Assembly: GCA_019415645.1 (NCBI GenBank)
Contig: DXYV01000003.1
Span: 62,001 to 126,000 of the forward strand
Length of the DNA stretch: 64,000 nt
Source of the DNA: Clostridiales bacterium
GTDB taxonomy: Bacteria > Bacillota > Clostridia > Oscillospirales > Oscillospiraceae
Direction: 5' to 3'
Position 1 is the stretch's first letter. The number at the start of each line of letters is the position of its first letter. Of this stretch, positions 1 through 7,783 are shown one piece after another. Under the pieces are notes generated by a model that did not search any database, was not told the origin of the DNA, and saw only the letters and a program-made list of their open reading frames with translations. Both the position numbers and the translations under genes were made by a program.

Positions 1-106
1 GATTCCGGGTATTTGTCCACCCAATCGCCTACCACGAAGAACGTGGCCCGCACCTTGTATTTGCTCAGAATGTCGATGAGCGTCTGGGTGTCCTCGTTGC
101 CCCAGG
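1..106 (-). pseudogene. Split PdaB-like polysaccharide deacetylase, downstream fragment
   Basis: Read on the minus strand, this stretch encodes WGNEDTQTLIDIL followed by SKYKVRATFFVVGDWVDKYPE, the start of a NodB-type polysaccharide deacetylase fold as in the clostridial PdaB sporulation family. The gene continues beyond the left edge of the window. Its beginning (start codon, membrane anchor and the SISFDAAWG strand) lies 23 kb away at 23238-23424 on the same strand. Joining the two at the shared CCTGGGG gives one uninterrupted reading frame. The fragment has no start of its own here. Assignment to the deacetylase family is good; PdaB rather than another family member is inferred from the short N-terminal anchor. 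Confidence 0.8.
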
Positions 107-123
107 GTGATGTAAGATAGCGG
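100..123 (+). repeat. Left element end: direct repeat plus terminal inverted repeat
   Basis: Positions 100-106 read CCCCAGG, repeated at the right junction; 107-123 are the left arm of the imperfect 17-bp terminal inverted repeat. This is the probable attL-type junction. Confidence 0.75.
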
Positions 124-151
124 TCCTTGGGGCTCTAGGGCTCCAAGGACC
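122..151 (-). terminator. Hairpin after the ATPase remnant
   Basis: GGTCCTTGG at 122-130 pairs with CCAAGGACC at 143-151, and the pairing can extend inward with one G-T pair. It stands about 10 bases beyond the remnant stop codon, exactly as the hairpin at 11976-12003 stands beyond the stop of the intact ATPase. There is no strong T tract. Confidence 0.5.
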
Positions 152-160
152 ATTGTTCGT

Positions 161-202
161 TCAGATGCAGAAGCAGGCGCGGTGCAGAAGGGCAACTGGA
201 CC
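161..202 (-). pseudogene. Remnant of a DUF4143 ATPase 3' end
   Basis: The minus strand reads ...ALLHRACFCI then stop, matching the ...PLYACFCI end of the complete ATPase at 12014-13312. Twenty bases around the stop (TCAGATGCAGAAGCAGGCG and its neighbour) are the same in both copies. Only about 13 codons survive before an in-frame stop. Together with the following hairpin it is a decayed direct repeat that marks the left border of the metabolic cargo. Confidence 0.55.
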
Positions 203-281
203 TCATAGTTCAATTACTTCTTGTACCTGCGGTGACACTTGGAGTAAGAACCGAATAGCGGTGGCTGATTCGATTATAGGA

Positions 282-1214
282 CTATATGGCAAAATCCAAG
301 GCCTCTTTGAAGGTTTGAATCATATTTTTTTCATCAGCTGCGCATTGGTGAAGAAAAGCCAGAAATTGGGCCGCTGCAGCTGGCAGCATGCGATCCTGGA
401 AATACATTACGCCGATTTCGGCTAAGGGCAGATCATCTTTGAGAAAGACGATCTGAAGATGGTGCTTCGGAAAGTGGGCGTTGATTTTCAGATAGTGAGC
501 CAGCGGAATTAAAGCAACTCCGACATTTTCCTCTAATAAGTCGTGCAGGATGTATCCGCTCTCCACCTCATGGCTGATATGAGGCACAAAACCGCAATTC
601 CCACAGACATCCTCTACCCGTTTGCGGCTTAGTCTCGAATTCTCACAGATAAAATTTTCTTCTGCAGCCTGCCGCAAAAAGATTCGACGCTTCTGAGCCA
701 GGGAATTTTCTATGCTGCAGGTCAAAACATAAGGACACTGGGAGAGAAGCTCATAGTGCAGCTTCTCGCTTCGGGGCGGATGAGCACAGATCGCAAGATC
801 CAGGTTTTGCCGCAGGAGCTGAAGCTCGATCTCCGGCATAGAGTATGAAAATTGTCGGATTCCAATCTCGGGATATTGTGGAGAGAACTCTCTCAGCCGG
901 TCCGTCAGATAATCTTCGATAGAACAGGCGATGGAGAGGATGTTTTGATCTCTGGAATAGAGCCGCTGTATTTCCTCCAGTCCATGGTTCAAGTTGTCGA
1001 AGGCCTGGTTAACATTAGCAAGGAAAATTTGTCCGTAGGTATTCAGCTCGACCCGGCCCTTCCGGCGCTCAAACAGCGGGATTCCAACCTCCTGCTCCAA
1101 CCGAGTAAGATAACGGCTGAGCCCGGGCTGGGAAATATAGAGCTCCTTGGCCGCCTGGGACAGATTGCCCAGTCTGGCAACTGTGCGGAAATAATTCAAA
1201 TGCGTAAAATCCAT
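282..1214 (-). CDS. LysR-family transcriptional regulator (island)
   Basis: A 310-residue protein with an N-terminal winged helix-turn-helix (residues 1-60, including NLSQAAKELYISQPGLSRYL) and a C-terminal LysR substrate-binding domain, the normal LysR length. The start at 1214 is chosen because MDFTHLNYF is the usual LysR opening and GGGAGGAG lies just upstream. It is divergent from the SnoaL-like gene at 1459. A perfect LysR box (1302-1320) lies between the two promoters, so it most likely controls the cargo operon on the plus strand and its own expression. The effector is unknown, probably a substrate or intermediate of the neighbouring enzymes. Confidence 0.93.
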   Translation of the reverse strand: MDFTHLNYFRTVARLGNLSQAAKELYISQPGLSRYLTRLEQEVGIPLFERRKGRVELNTYGQIFLANVNQAFDNLNHGLEEIQRLYSRDQNILSIACSIEDYLTDRLREFSPQYPEIGIRQFSYSMPEIELQLLRQNLDLAICAHPPRSEKLHYELLSQCPYVLTCSIENSLAQKRRIFLRQAAEENFICENSRLSRKRVEDVCGNCGFVPHISHEVESGYILHDLLEENVGVALIPLAHYLKINAHFPKHHLQIVFLKDDLPLAEIGVMYFQDRMLPAAAAQFLAFLHQCAADEKNMIQTFKEALDFAI

Positions 1215-1254
1215 GACTTCTCCTCCCTGGTCCGATGATCTGCCGTCCGCTTCC

Positions 1255-1283
1255 ATTATAGGGGGAACCGGGCCGGAAGTAAA
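1255..1283 (-). promoter_or_regulatory. Promoter of the island LysR gene
   Basis: On the minus strand a TTTACT -35 (1278-1283) is separated by 17 bp from a perfect TATAAT -10 (1255-1260), about 40 bases before the LysR start codon. Confidence 0.6.
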
Positions 1284-1301
1284 GGAACCGGCACGATTTC
1301 G

Positions 1302-1320
1302 GTATGACTTGTAGTCATAC
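1302..1320. promoter_or_regulatory. LysR-type operator
   Basis: GTATGACTTGTAGTCATAC is a palindrome with two perfect 8-base arms and a 3-base centre, containing the T-N11-A signature of LysR boxes. It sits about 19-20 bases from each of the two divergent -35 elements, the position expected for autoregulation and activation. Confidence 0.75.
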
Positions 1321-1340
1321 CCATATGAGAAGCTGGTATT

Positions 1341-1368
1341 TTGCGGAAAGAGACGGCCGTGCTATATT
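1341..1368 (+). promoter_or_regulatory. Promoter of the cargo operon
   Basis: TTGCGG (1341-1346), a 16-bp spacer and TATATT (1363-1368) precede the SnoaL-like gene by about 90 bases, directly downstream of the LysR operator. The imperfect -35 fits an activator-dependent promoter. Confidence 0.55.
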
Positions 1369-1458
1369 GAACAAGAAGATGCTTGGCTCCCTTGGATCAT
1401 TTGTTTCTTTTGCATAATGCCTTGCGCCTGAACTGAAAAAGAGAAGGAGACATGACGT

Positions 1459-1878
1459 ATGGACAAATCTCAAATCGTTGCCAGCCTGAAGAAAAGCCCC
1501 GATCCGACCACCATCGGGAAGAAACTCATCATCAACCTTTTCAATGAGTTTTTCCGGGACCATGACATGTCCGCTGTGGAGCGGTATATGCATCCGGACT
1601 ATATCCAGCATGATTTTGACGTGCCGCCCGGGCGGGACGGCTTCAAAGAGTATTTTGCCAATGTCTTTGCCATGTTTCCGGATTTTCATGTAGACATCTT
1701 ACACATTCTGGAGGACGGAGATATGGTAGCGATGCATGGCTATGGTGTGACCGATCCCGGAAAAATCGAAGTGCTGGTGGTGGACACCTATCGCATCAAA
1801 GATGGCCTTCTCTATGAGCATTGGGGTACTGTACAACCGCTTCCTCCTGAGCAATTCGGCAATCCAAATCTGATGTAA
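1459..1878 (+). CDS. SnoaL-like (NTF2-fold) protein
   Basis: A 139-residue protein with the SnoaL/NTF2-like pattern: residues 20-45 (NLFNEFFRDHDMSAVERYMH, then PDYIQHD), GRDGFKEYF near 60, and MVAMHGYGVTDPG near 90. Members act as ester cyclases, dehydratases, isomerases or simple ligand-binding proteins; bile acid 7-alpha-dehydratase BaiE shares the fold but is only remotely similar by eye. It is the first gene downstream of the LysR-controlled promoter, with GAAGGAGACATGACGT before the ATG, and is followed after 14 bases by a membrane protein gene. A role in converting the ring substrate of the OYE enzymes is inferred from context only. Confidence 0.82.
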   Translation: MDKSQIVASLKKSPDPTTIGKKLIINLFNEFFRDHDMSAVERYMHPDYIQHDFDVPPGRDGFKEYFANVFAMFPDFHVDILHILEDGDMVAMHGYGVTDPGKIEVLVVDTYRIKDGLLYEHWGTVQPLPPEQFGNPNLM

Positions 1879-1892
1879 CGGAGAAGTAAGCC

Positions 1893-2351
1893 ATGATGAC
1901 TAGGAAGCAGAACATCATCTTTGTTTATGGGTTGATGAATACTGCCATGTATATCTGTATGGCAGCCACGGCCCTGATCGTAAATGTAGGTTTTCTGACT
2001 TTACCCATGTTTGTAGTCACATTTGTTCAGGCTTTGATTATCTGCAACCTATGTACCCTGATTTTCCGAATTCCTAGGCTTAGTTCCAGAGTTGCCTTGG
2101 TTTTATCCGGTGGGAAACCTGATTCCAGAGCGTTTTCCATATGGAATGGTCTGCTTAATGCCACACTGAACACCTTTTTCATGAATACTTTTATGACGCT
2201 GATCAATGTAGGCGCTTCCCCGGCTTACTTCCCGGCTTGGATCCATGGATTTCCTGCGCTTGAAGTAGTGGCAGTGGCGGTATCCCTTGTATTAGCTCCT
2301 TTCGCAGTAAAACTTGTTATGTCGATTGGCACAGCCAAAACCGTAAAATAA
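1893..2351 (+). CDS. Small integral membrane protein
   Basis: A 152-residue hydrophobic protein with about four membrane segments (residues 9-30, 34-55, 95-112 and 120-145) and short loops. The spacing of Asn and Met residues in the helices recalls DUF2798-type proteins, but I cannot assign a family firmly. It sits 14 bases after the SnoaL-like gene and 10 bases before the CocE-like gene, so it is cotranscribed. Two adjacent ATG codons (1893, 1896) follow GGAGAAG. Possible roles are membrane passage or sensing of a hydrophobic substrate; nothing in the sequence decides this. Confidence 0.75.
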   Translation: MMTRKQNIIFVYGLMNTAMYICMAATALIVNVGFLTLPMFVVTFVQALIICNLCTLIFRIPRLSSRVALVLSGGKPDSRAFSIWNGLLNATLNTFFMNTFMTLINVGASPAYFPAWIHGFPALEVVAVAVSLVLAPFAVKLVMSIGTAKTVK

Positions 2352-2361
2352 GGAGGTCCCT

Positions 2362-4215
2362 ATGAGTAATCAGACAACCAGACAGCAGGTATATGACGCC
2401 AATAAACTGATCGTACAAAGGAAAAATCAATTTGCAACTGCGGAAAAGGTCCCCTACGGGGCCAACGTGGCGGGAGTCTATTTTGACGGCTATCCCGAGA
2501 TCATCAAGGGGGAGGAGACGCAGCCGTCCTACGCCGTGAAGCTGGAGAAGGACGTCACGATCCCCATGCGGGACGGCGCCCGGCTGTACGCCGACATCTA
2601 CCACCCGGATGTGGACGGGAATGAGAAGTTCCCCGCTCTGCTGGCCTATGCCTACTGGTGCAAAAACACCAACGAGGCCTTCGCCTGGATGGCAGACTAC
2701 CCGCAGAAGTATCTGGACACGCCATTTTGGGACGGGTCGCTGGAGGCGTGCAACTTCAACTACACCGTGCCCCGGGGCTTTGTCCATATCATAGTCGACC
2801 CCCGCGGCATCGGAGATTCCGAAGGGTACGGCACAAAACCGTGGTTCAACAAAGAAGACGTCTACGACACGGTGGAGTGGATTGCGGCGCAGCCCTGGTG
2901 CAACGGGAAGGTGGGCATGATCGGTCCGTCGGCCTACTCCATCATGCAGATCCACGCGGGGGCCGCCAAGCCGCCCCATCTGGCCGCGCTGCGCTGCGAC
3001 GAGTGCGGCTGCGGGACCTGGGATTACTTCTCTGGGACCACCGAGATCATGGCCCCCTATATGATCGAGACGGGCGGCCACGGCAATGACTCTCCCCCCG
3101 GCGTGCCCAACTATGAGTACACGCCCATGACGCCGGTCATGTTCGGCGCGCCCGACCTGGAGGAGCGCCTGGCCGAGGCCCGTGAGTTCCCTGACTATAA
3201 ATACAACACCAAATGGTATTCCTTCCTGCGCTATCCCCGAAAAAACCCCGTGATGTTCGACTTCCTCCTCCAGTCCCTGCACCCCCGCAAGGGCTGTTCC
3301 TCCCACGCTTTCGTCAACGAGGATGAGGTGGATAAGATCGACATCCCCATCTATCTGGGCACGCCCTGGAACCAGCGCCTGTATGAGTTCGGCACGCTGG
3401 ACGTCTGGAACACGGTGTCCACGCCGGAGAATCAAAAGAAACTGATTCTCTATCCCCCCATCAATACGGTACGCCCCTACATCGAGTACCATGATGAGAT
3501 GGTGCGCTGGCATGAATACTGGCTCAAGGGGAAGGACAACGGCATCATGGACGAGCCCCCCGTCAAACTCTATGTCATGGGGATCGAAAAATGGCGATTT
3601 GAGAACGAATGGCCACTTAAGAGAACACAATACACCAAGTTCTTCCTCCAGCCTGGCGGCGGACTGAAGCCCCTGGAAGCACCCGACCGCAGTGCGGCTC
3701 CGGATATACTGGATCAGCAGGCTCCCTATCTGGACGCCACAGTTTATTCTCTCAATTACTCCACCGGCGTCCTGGACCACGATGTGGAGGTGGTTGGGCA
3801 AATTACCCTGAATCTCTTTGCCGCTCTTGATATTGATGATACCACATGGTATGCCGATCTGTTGGATGTGGATGAAAACGGTGAGAAGTTCGTAATTTCT
3901 TCCGGGGCACTGCGGGCGCAGTACCGCCAGCTGGACGAGGAGCGGTCCACCCCGGAACATCCCATCCATCCCTGGGCCGATCCGGTGCCCATCGAGCCGG
4001 GCAAGGTCTACGAATACAACATTCAGATGCTGCCCGCCGCCTGCGTGTTCCAGAAGGGCCACCAGATCGAGCTGGTCATCCGGAACCAGGACGACCTGTG
4101 CAGCCGCATGGCCATGAACGGCTCCTACCGCCTGCCCTTCATGCGTTCGGTCAGACATGAGATTTATTTTGGTGAGTCCCATCTGCTTCTGCCGCTCATT
4201 CCAAAGGATAAATAA
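2362..4215 (+). CDS. CocE/NonD family hydrolase
   Basis: A 617-residue protein of the cocaine esterase / X-Pro dipeptidyl-peptidase S15 class. The alpha/beta hydrolase part holds the family signature DPRGIGDSEG (about 146-155) and a nucleophile elbow GMIGPSAYS with Ser190; residues from about 400 form the family's C-terminal jelly-roll (YLDATVYSLNYSTG... ELVIRNQDDL). No signal peptide is seen, so it is probably cytoplasmic. The family hydrolyses esters or amides. In this operon it could release the ring compound from an ester conjugate before reduction by the adjacent OYE enzymes (inference). AGGAGG precedes the ATG. GC content is higher than in the preceding gene. Confidence 0.9.
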   Translation: MSNQTTRQQVYDANKLIVQRKNQFATAEKVPYGANVAGVYFDGYPEIIKGEETQPSYAVKLEKDVTIPMRDGARLYADIYHPDVDGNEKFPALLAYAYWCKNTNEAFAWMADYPQKYLDTPFWDGSLEACNFNYTVPRGFVHIIVDPRGIGDSEGYGTKPWFNKEDVYDTVEWIAAQPWCNGKVGMIGPSAYSIMQIHAGAAKPPHLAALRCDECGCGTWDYFSGTTEIMAPYMIETGGHGNDSPPGVPNYEYTPMTPVMFGAPDLEERLAEAREFPDYKYNTKWYSFLRYPRKNPVMFDFLLQSLHPRKGCSSHAFVNEDEVDKIDIPIYLGTPWNQRLYEFGTLDVWNTVSTPENQKKLILYPPINTVRPYIEYHDEMVRWHEYWLKGKDNGIMDEPPVKLYVMGIEKWRFENEWPLKRTQYTKFFLQPGGGLKPLEAPDRSAAPDILDQQAPYLDATVYSLNYSTGVLDHDVEVVGQITLNLFAALDIDDTTWYADLLDVDENGEKFVISSGALRAQYRQLDEERSTPEHPIHPWADPVPIEPGKVYEYNIQMLPAACVFQKGHQIELVIRNQDDLCSRMAMNGSYRLPFMRSVRHEIYFGESHLLLPLIPKDK

Positions 4216-4302
4216 GAAGATTCTCAAAGATCCCTAAGCGATAAGGTGGTCCAGAATGGTAAAGCGAAGGTCAATGTATATTGAAAGGAGATGCAGTTGA
4301 AG

Positions 4303-6309
4303 ATGAACGCCCATTACCCCAATCTATTCTCACCATTCTTAGCAGGAAAACGAAATGTGGAATTTAAGCACAGAATCTTTTCCGCTCCTATGCACGCCCC
4401 CCTGTTCGGCAACCCCAACGGAGTCCTTAACGAACATGGCTTGCGATTTTACACCGACAAGGCCAAGGGCGGGGTAGCCTGCGTGGAGGTGGGGCAGGTC
4501 CAGATGGATCTGCTGGCAAGCGGAGGGCATATCCGCGCCCTAAATATGGCCTCGGAAGCGGCGCTCCTGGAATACCACATCCTCAATCGCTACGCCCACG
4601 CCTTCGGCGCCAAAACCTCCTTCGAGATCAACCATGAGGGGCACTACGCCTTCCCGCAGAAGGATGAAAACGGAAACATGGTGCAACCCATGAGCGTCTG
4701 CGCCATGACCATGCCGAACGGAGTGGAAGTGCGCGCCATGGACGAGGCCGACATGGACCGGGTCGCCGAGTCCTACGCCAATACGGCGGCCATGGGCAAG
4801 CGGGCCGGATTCGACATGGTGTGCCTCCACTTCGGCCATGGGTGGCTGATCTCCGCCTTCCTGTCCCCGCTGACCAACCACCGGACCGACCAGTACGGCG
4901 GAAGTCCGGAGAACCGTATGCGATTCCCGAAGATGATTCTTGAACGTATCCGTGCCAAGGTGGGCGACGAGATGCTCATCGAGGTGCGCATGAGCGGGTC
5001 GGAGTTCACGCCGGGCGGCCTGGAGATCGAGGACACCATCGAATACATCAAGATGATCGAGCCGCTGATCGATCTGGTGCATATCTCCAGCGGGAACCGC
5101 ATGAACGCCACCAGCCGCGCGGAGATGCACCCCAGCCACTTCATGCCCATCGCGCACATGGCGGAGATGTCCGAGCAGGTCAAGCTGTCGGGGGTAAAGA
5201 TCCCCGTAGGTGTGGTGGGCGGCGTCCATGACCCGGACGTGGCCGAGCGGATCATCGCCGAGGGGAAGGCGGATTATGTCCTGCTGGCCCGGCAGCTGCT
5301 GGCGGATACGGACTGGCCCAACAAGGCGCGCGCCGGGCGGAAGGAGGAGATCCGCCGCTGCCTGCGCTGTAACTACTGTATGGATCATGGACGGCGCAAG
5401 GCGATTGCGGACAGCGTGTTGTTTGACAGCTCCGCGAGCTTTGACATGGCCTGCGCCATTAACCCCCTGCTGGGGCAGGGCTACTATAAGGCTACTGTTC
5501 CCGCGCCCGATCGGAAGAAAAAGGTGGTCGTGATCGGCGGCGGCGCAGCGGGTCTGGAGGCTGCGGCGGAGAACGCCAAGCGCGGCCACCAGGTCATCCT
5601 TATGGAAAAAAGCGGCTCGCTGGGCGGCCAGCTGTTCTATGCCGATCATGTGTCCTTCAAGAAGGAGATGAAGCTGTTCCGAGAGTATCTGGAGCGCCAG
5701 GCCCGGGCGGCCGGCGTGGACATTCGGATGCACACAGAAGCCACACCAGAGTCGGTGGCCGCGATGGAGCCTGACGCTGTGATCGTGGCAGTGGGTGCTG
5801 ATCCCATTACTCTGCCCATACCCGGCGTAAATATGCCTCATGTCTGGCAAGCACTGGATTTGTTTGGTCATGAGGATAAGCTGGGCAAACGCGTAGTTAT
5901 CGTGGGCGGTGGTCTGGTGGGCTGCGAGACGGCCATCCATCTGGGCAATCTCGGGCATGAGGTCACGGTGCTGGAGATGGGCCCCTATCTGGCGCCTCAG
6001 GCCGAACTGAGCGACCGCCTGCACGTTCTGAAATACATGGGTCTGGCGGGCGCGCAGGGGCTGACCGGGGTGCGCTGCACCGGAATCACCGGTTCCGGCG
6101 TGCAGGCCGAGGACGAGTCGGGCGAGAAATTTTTCGAGGCGGACAACGTCGTCCTCTGCGCCGGCATGAGAGAGCGGGTCGGCCTGCGGGACCGGTTCCA
6201 GGACGCCGCCCCCATCGTCATCTCCATCGGCGACTGCATCGACGCCTCCAACCTGGCCCACGCCATCCACTCCGGCTACGATACCGCCGTTCGCCTCAGC
6301 ATAGAGTGA
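4303..6309 (+). CDS. OYE-family NADH:flavin oxidoreductase / enoate reductase (island copy 1)
   Basis: A 668-residue enzyme with the 2,4-dienoyl-CoA reductase / BaiCD-BaiH architecture: an FMN-binding TIM barrel (about 1-345, with HFGHGWL and FLSPLTNHRTDQYGGS), a 4Fe-4S motif (C353, C356, C359, C384) and a C-terminal FAD/NAD domain with GGGAAG near 411 and GGGLVG near 535. The family reduces alpha,beta-unsaturated carbonyls. The gap between the third and fourth cysteine is 24 residues, against 11-12 in the chromosomal copies of this window. The start at 4303 is chosen because AAAGGAG (4284-4290) abuts the earlier ATG at 4291, leaving no spacing. The substrate is unknown. Confidence 0.92.
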   Translation: MNAHYPNLFSPFLAGKRNVEFKHRIFSAPMHAPLFGNPNGVLNEHGLRFYTDKAKGGVACVEVGQVQMDLLASGGHIRALNMASEAALLEYHILNRYAHAFGAKTSFEINHEGHYAFPQKDENGNMVQPMSVCAMTMPNGVEVRAMDEADMDRVAESYANTAAMGKRAGFDMVCLHFGHGWLISAFLSPLTNHRTDQYGGSPENRMRFPKMILERIRAKVGDEMLIEVRMSGSEFTPGGLEIEDTIEYIKMIEPLIDLVHISSGNRMNATSRAEMHPSHFMPIAHMAEMSEQVKLSGVKIPVGVVGGVHDPDVAERIIAEGKADYVLLARQLLADTDWPNKARAGRKEEIRRCLRCNYCMDHGRRKAIADSVLFDSSASFDMACAINPLLGQGYYKATVPAPDRKKKVVVIGGGAAGLEAAAENAKRGHQVILMEKSGSLGGQLFYADHVSFKKEMKLFREYLERQARAAGVDIRMHTEATPESVAAMEPDAVIVAVGADPITLPIPGVNMPHVWQALDLFGHEDKLGKRVVIVGGGLVGCETAIHLGNLGHEVTVLEMGPYLAPQAELSDRLHVLKYMGLAGAQGLTGVRCTGITGSGVQAEDESGEKFFEADNVVLCAGMRERVGLRDRFQDAAPIVISIGDCIDASNLAHAIHSGYDTAVRLSIE

Positions 6310-6379
6310 TTCCGCGCAGTCCATCCTATTCCCTTTGCGAAAGAACCTGACAAAACAGATTTGTTGAGAGGTGGAAAGA

Positions 6380-7762
6380 ATGAGTACCATGACAGTAAAA
6401 AGCGGACTGTCCATCAAGGCGATCATCGCCTGGGTGGTCACCGTCCTGACTCCAGTCGCGATTCTATGCATTCCGACCAACGAGACTTTTACCGCTGACA
6501 TCCGGACCTTCTTTGCTATCACAGCCTGTGCCATCGTGATGTTTGCCTTTGACGAAATTAACAGTACCATCCCAGCTCTGGCACTCCCCTTGGCCTACTC
6601 CCTGACTCAGTTAGTAGACTTTGGAACTGCAATGTCTCCTTGGACCCAGCCGGTCGTGTGGATCGTAGCAGGATGCTTCCTGATTAGCGGAATTATGGAG
6701 CGTGTCGGCATCCTGAGCCGGGTGGCCTACTGGTGCATCGTGCACACCGGAGGCAGCTACAGGGGGATTATCCTCGGTTTCTTCCTGGCCGGACTGATCC
6801 TGAGTCTATTGGTGCCTGTGGCCTGGGTCGCCATGGTCCTACTCGCCGTCTGTAAAGGCGTATGCGAGGCCCTGAAGATCGAACGGACCAAGGCCTCCTG
6901 CGGCATCTATATGTCCGCCCTGCTGGGCTACACCATGTCGGGCCTGTTCATCTATACCCCCTCCCAGTTGGCCATTGCCCTGGGGGCGGCAGGCCTGCAG
7001 ACTTCCTACCTGGACTTCCTGATCCAGAACATCCCCGGTATTGTGCCTTTCGTGCTCATGGGACTGCTTCTGCCTGTTCTCCTAAAGCCTGAAAAAGAAA
7101 TCCAGGGCCTGGCCTTCTTCCGCGGCCAATATGAGCAGATGGGCAAGATGACCGGTGATGAAAAGAAGTGCCTAATAGTCTCAATCCTCCTGATCATCTA
7201 TCTGTTTACCGCGAATTTCCATGGCCTGGACGCGGTGTATGGCTTTCTGATCGCCCCTATCCTGCTCTACCTGCCCGGCGTACGGGTGGGCCGCAAAGAG
7301 GACTTCGGCTCTATCAACATGGGTACACTGATCTTTGTGGCCAGCTGTATGGGTATCGGCACCGTCGCCAATGTGGTAGGCGCCGGGCAGTACATCTCTG
7401 ATATGATCACACCGGTGCTCTCCGGTACTGGAGACTATGGCTTTACGCTGCTGGGCTATGTCTTCGGCTTCCTGATCAACTTCATCCTGACTCCGCTGGC
7501 GGCGATGACCACAATGTCCGCCCCTCTGGCCCAAATCGCCACCGACATGGGCGTCAACCCATACCCCGTCATCTATTCGCTCGTTATCGGTCTGGACAAC
7601 CTGCTGCTGCCCTATGAGTCCGCGCTGCATCTGGCCGCCTTCTCCTTCGGTGGGATGTATCTGAAAGATTTTGCCAAAGTCATGGGCTTCAAAGCAGTTC
7701 TCACCTTGGTGTGCTGGGCCGCCCTCATGATCCCCTACTGGATGCTGATCGGTCTCCTGTAA
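6380..7762 (+). CDS. DASS/SLC13-like anion transporter
   Basis: A 460-residue integral membrane protein with roughly 11-12 membrane segments. The second half carries the divalent anion:sodium symporter pattern NPYPVIYSLVIG, then DNLLLPYESALHLAAFSFGG, just before the last helices. The ATG at 6380 is preferred to the GTG at 6371 because AGAGGTGG lies 7-9 bases upstream of it. The gene lies between two OYE genes and is cotranscribed with them, so it probably imports their carboxylated substrate or exports the reduced product. Known relatives carry dicarboxylates, citrate or sulfate; the ligand here is inferred to be an aromatic or ring carboxylate but this is not visible in the sequence. Confidence 0.85.
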   Translation: MSTMTVKSGLSIKAIIAWVVTVLTPVAILCIPTNETFTADIRTFFAITACAIVMFAFDEINSTIPALALPLAYSLTQLVDFGTAMSPWTQPVVWIVAGCFLISGIMERVGILSRVAYWCIVHTGGSYRGIILGFFLAGLILSLLVPVAWVAMVLLAVCKGVCEALKIERTKASCGIYMSALLGYTMSGLFIYTPSQLAIALGAAGLQTSYLDFLIQNIPGIVPFVLMGLLLPVLLKPEKEIQGLAFFRGQYEQMGKMTGDEKKCLIVSILLIIYLFTANFHGLDAVYGFLIAPILLYLPGVRVGRKEDFGSINMGTLIFVASCMGIGTVANVVGAGQYISDMITPVLSGTGDYGFTLLGYVFGFLINFILTPLAAMTTMSAPLAQIATDMGVNPYPVIYSLVIGLDNLLLPYESALHLAAFSFGGMYLKDFAKVMGFKAVLTLVCWAALMIPYWMLIGLL

Positions 7763-7783
7763 AATAAGGTGAGGTGAATTCAT

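Noticed and set aside
1459..1878. BaiE-type 7-alpha-dehydratase
   Set aside because: Only the general SnoaL/NTF2 fold is visible; the specific catalytic Tyr-Asp-His arrangement of BaiE could not be confirmed.
2317..4227. Long open frame on the minus strand opposite the CocE-like gene
   Set aside because: The plus-strand frame encodes a clear hydrolase with its ribosome site; the opposite frame follows GC codon bias and has no recognisable domain. The same applies to the long antisense frames at 4540-6570, 7181-9820, 25150-27504, 27390-29027, 32337-34019 and 38680-41346.
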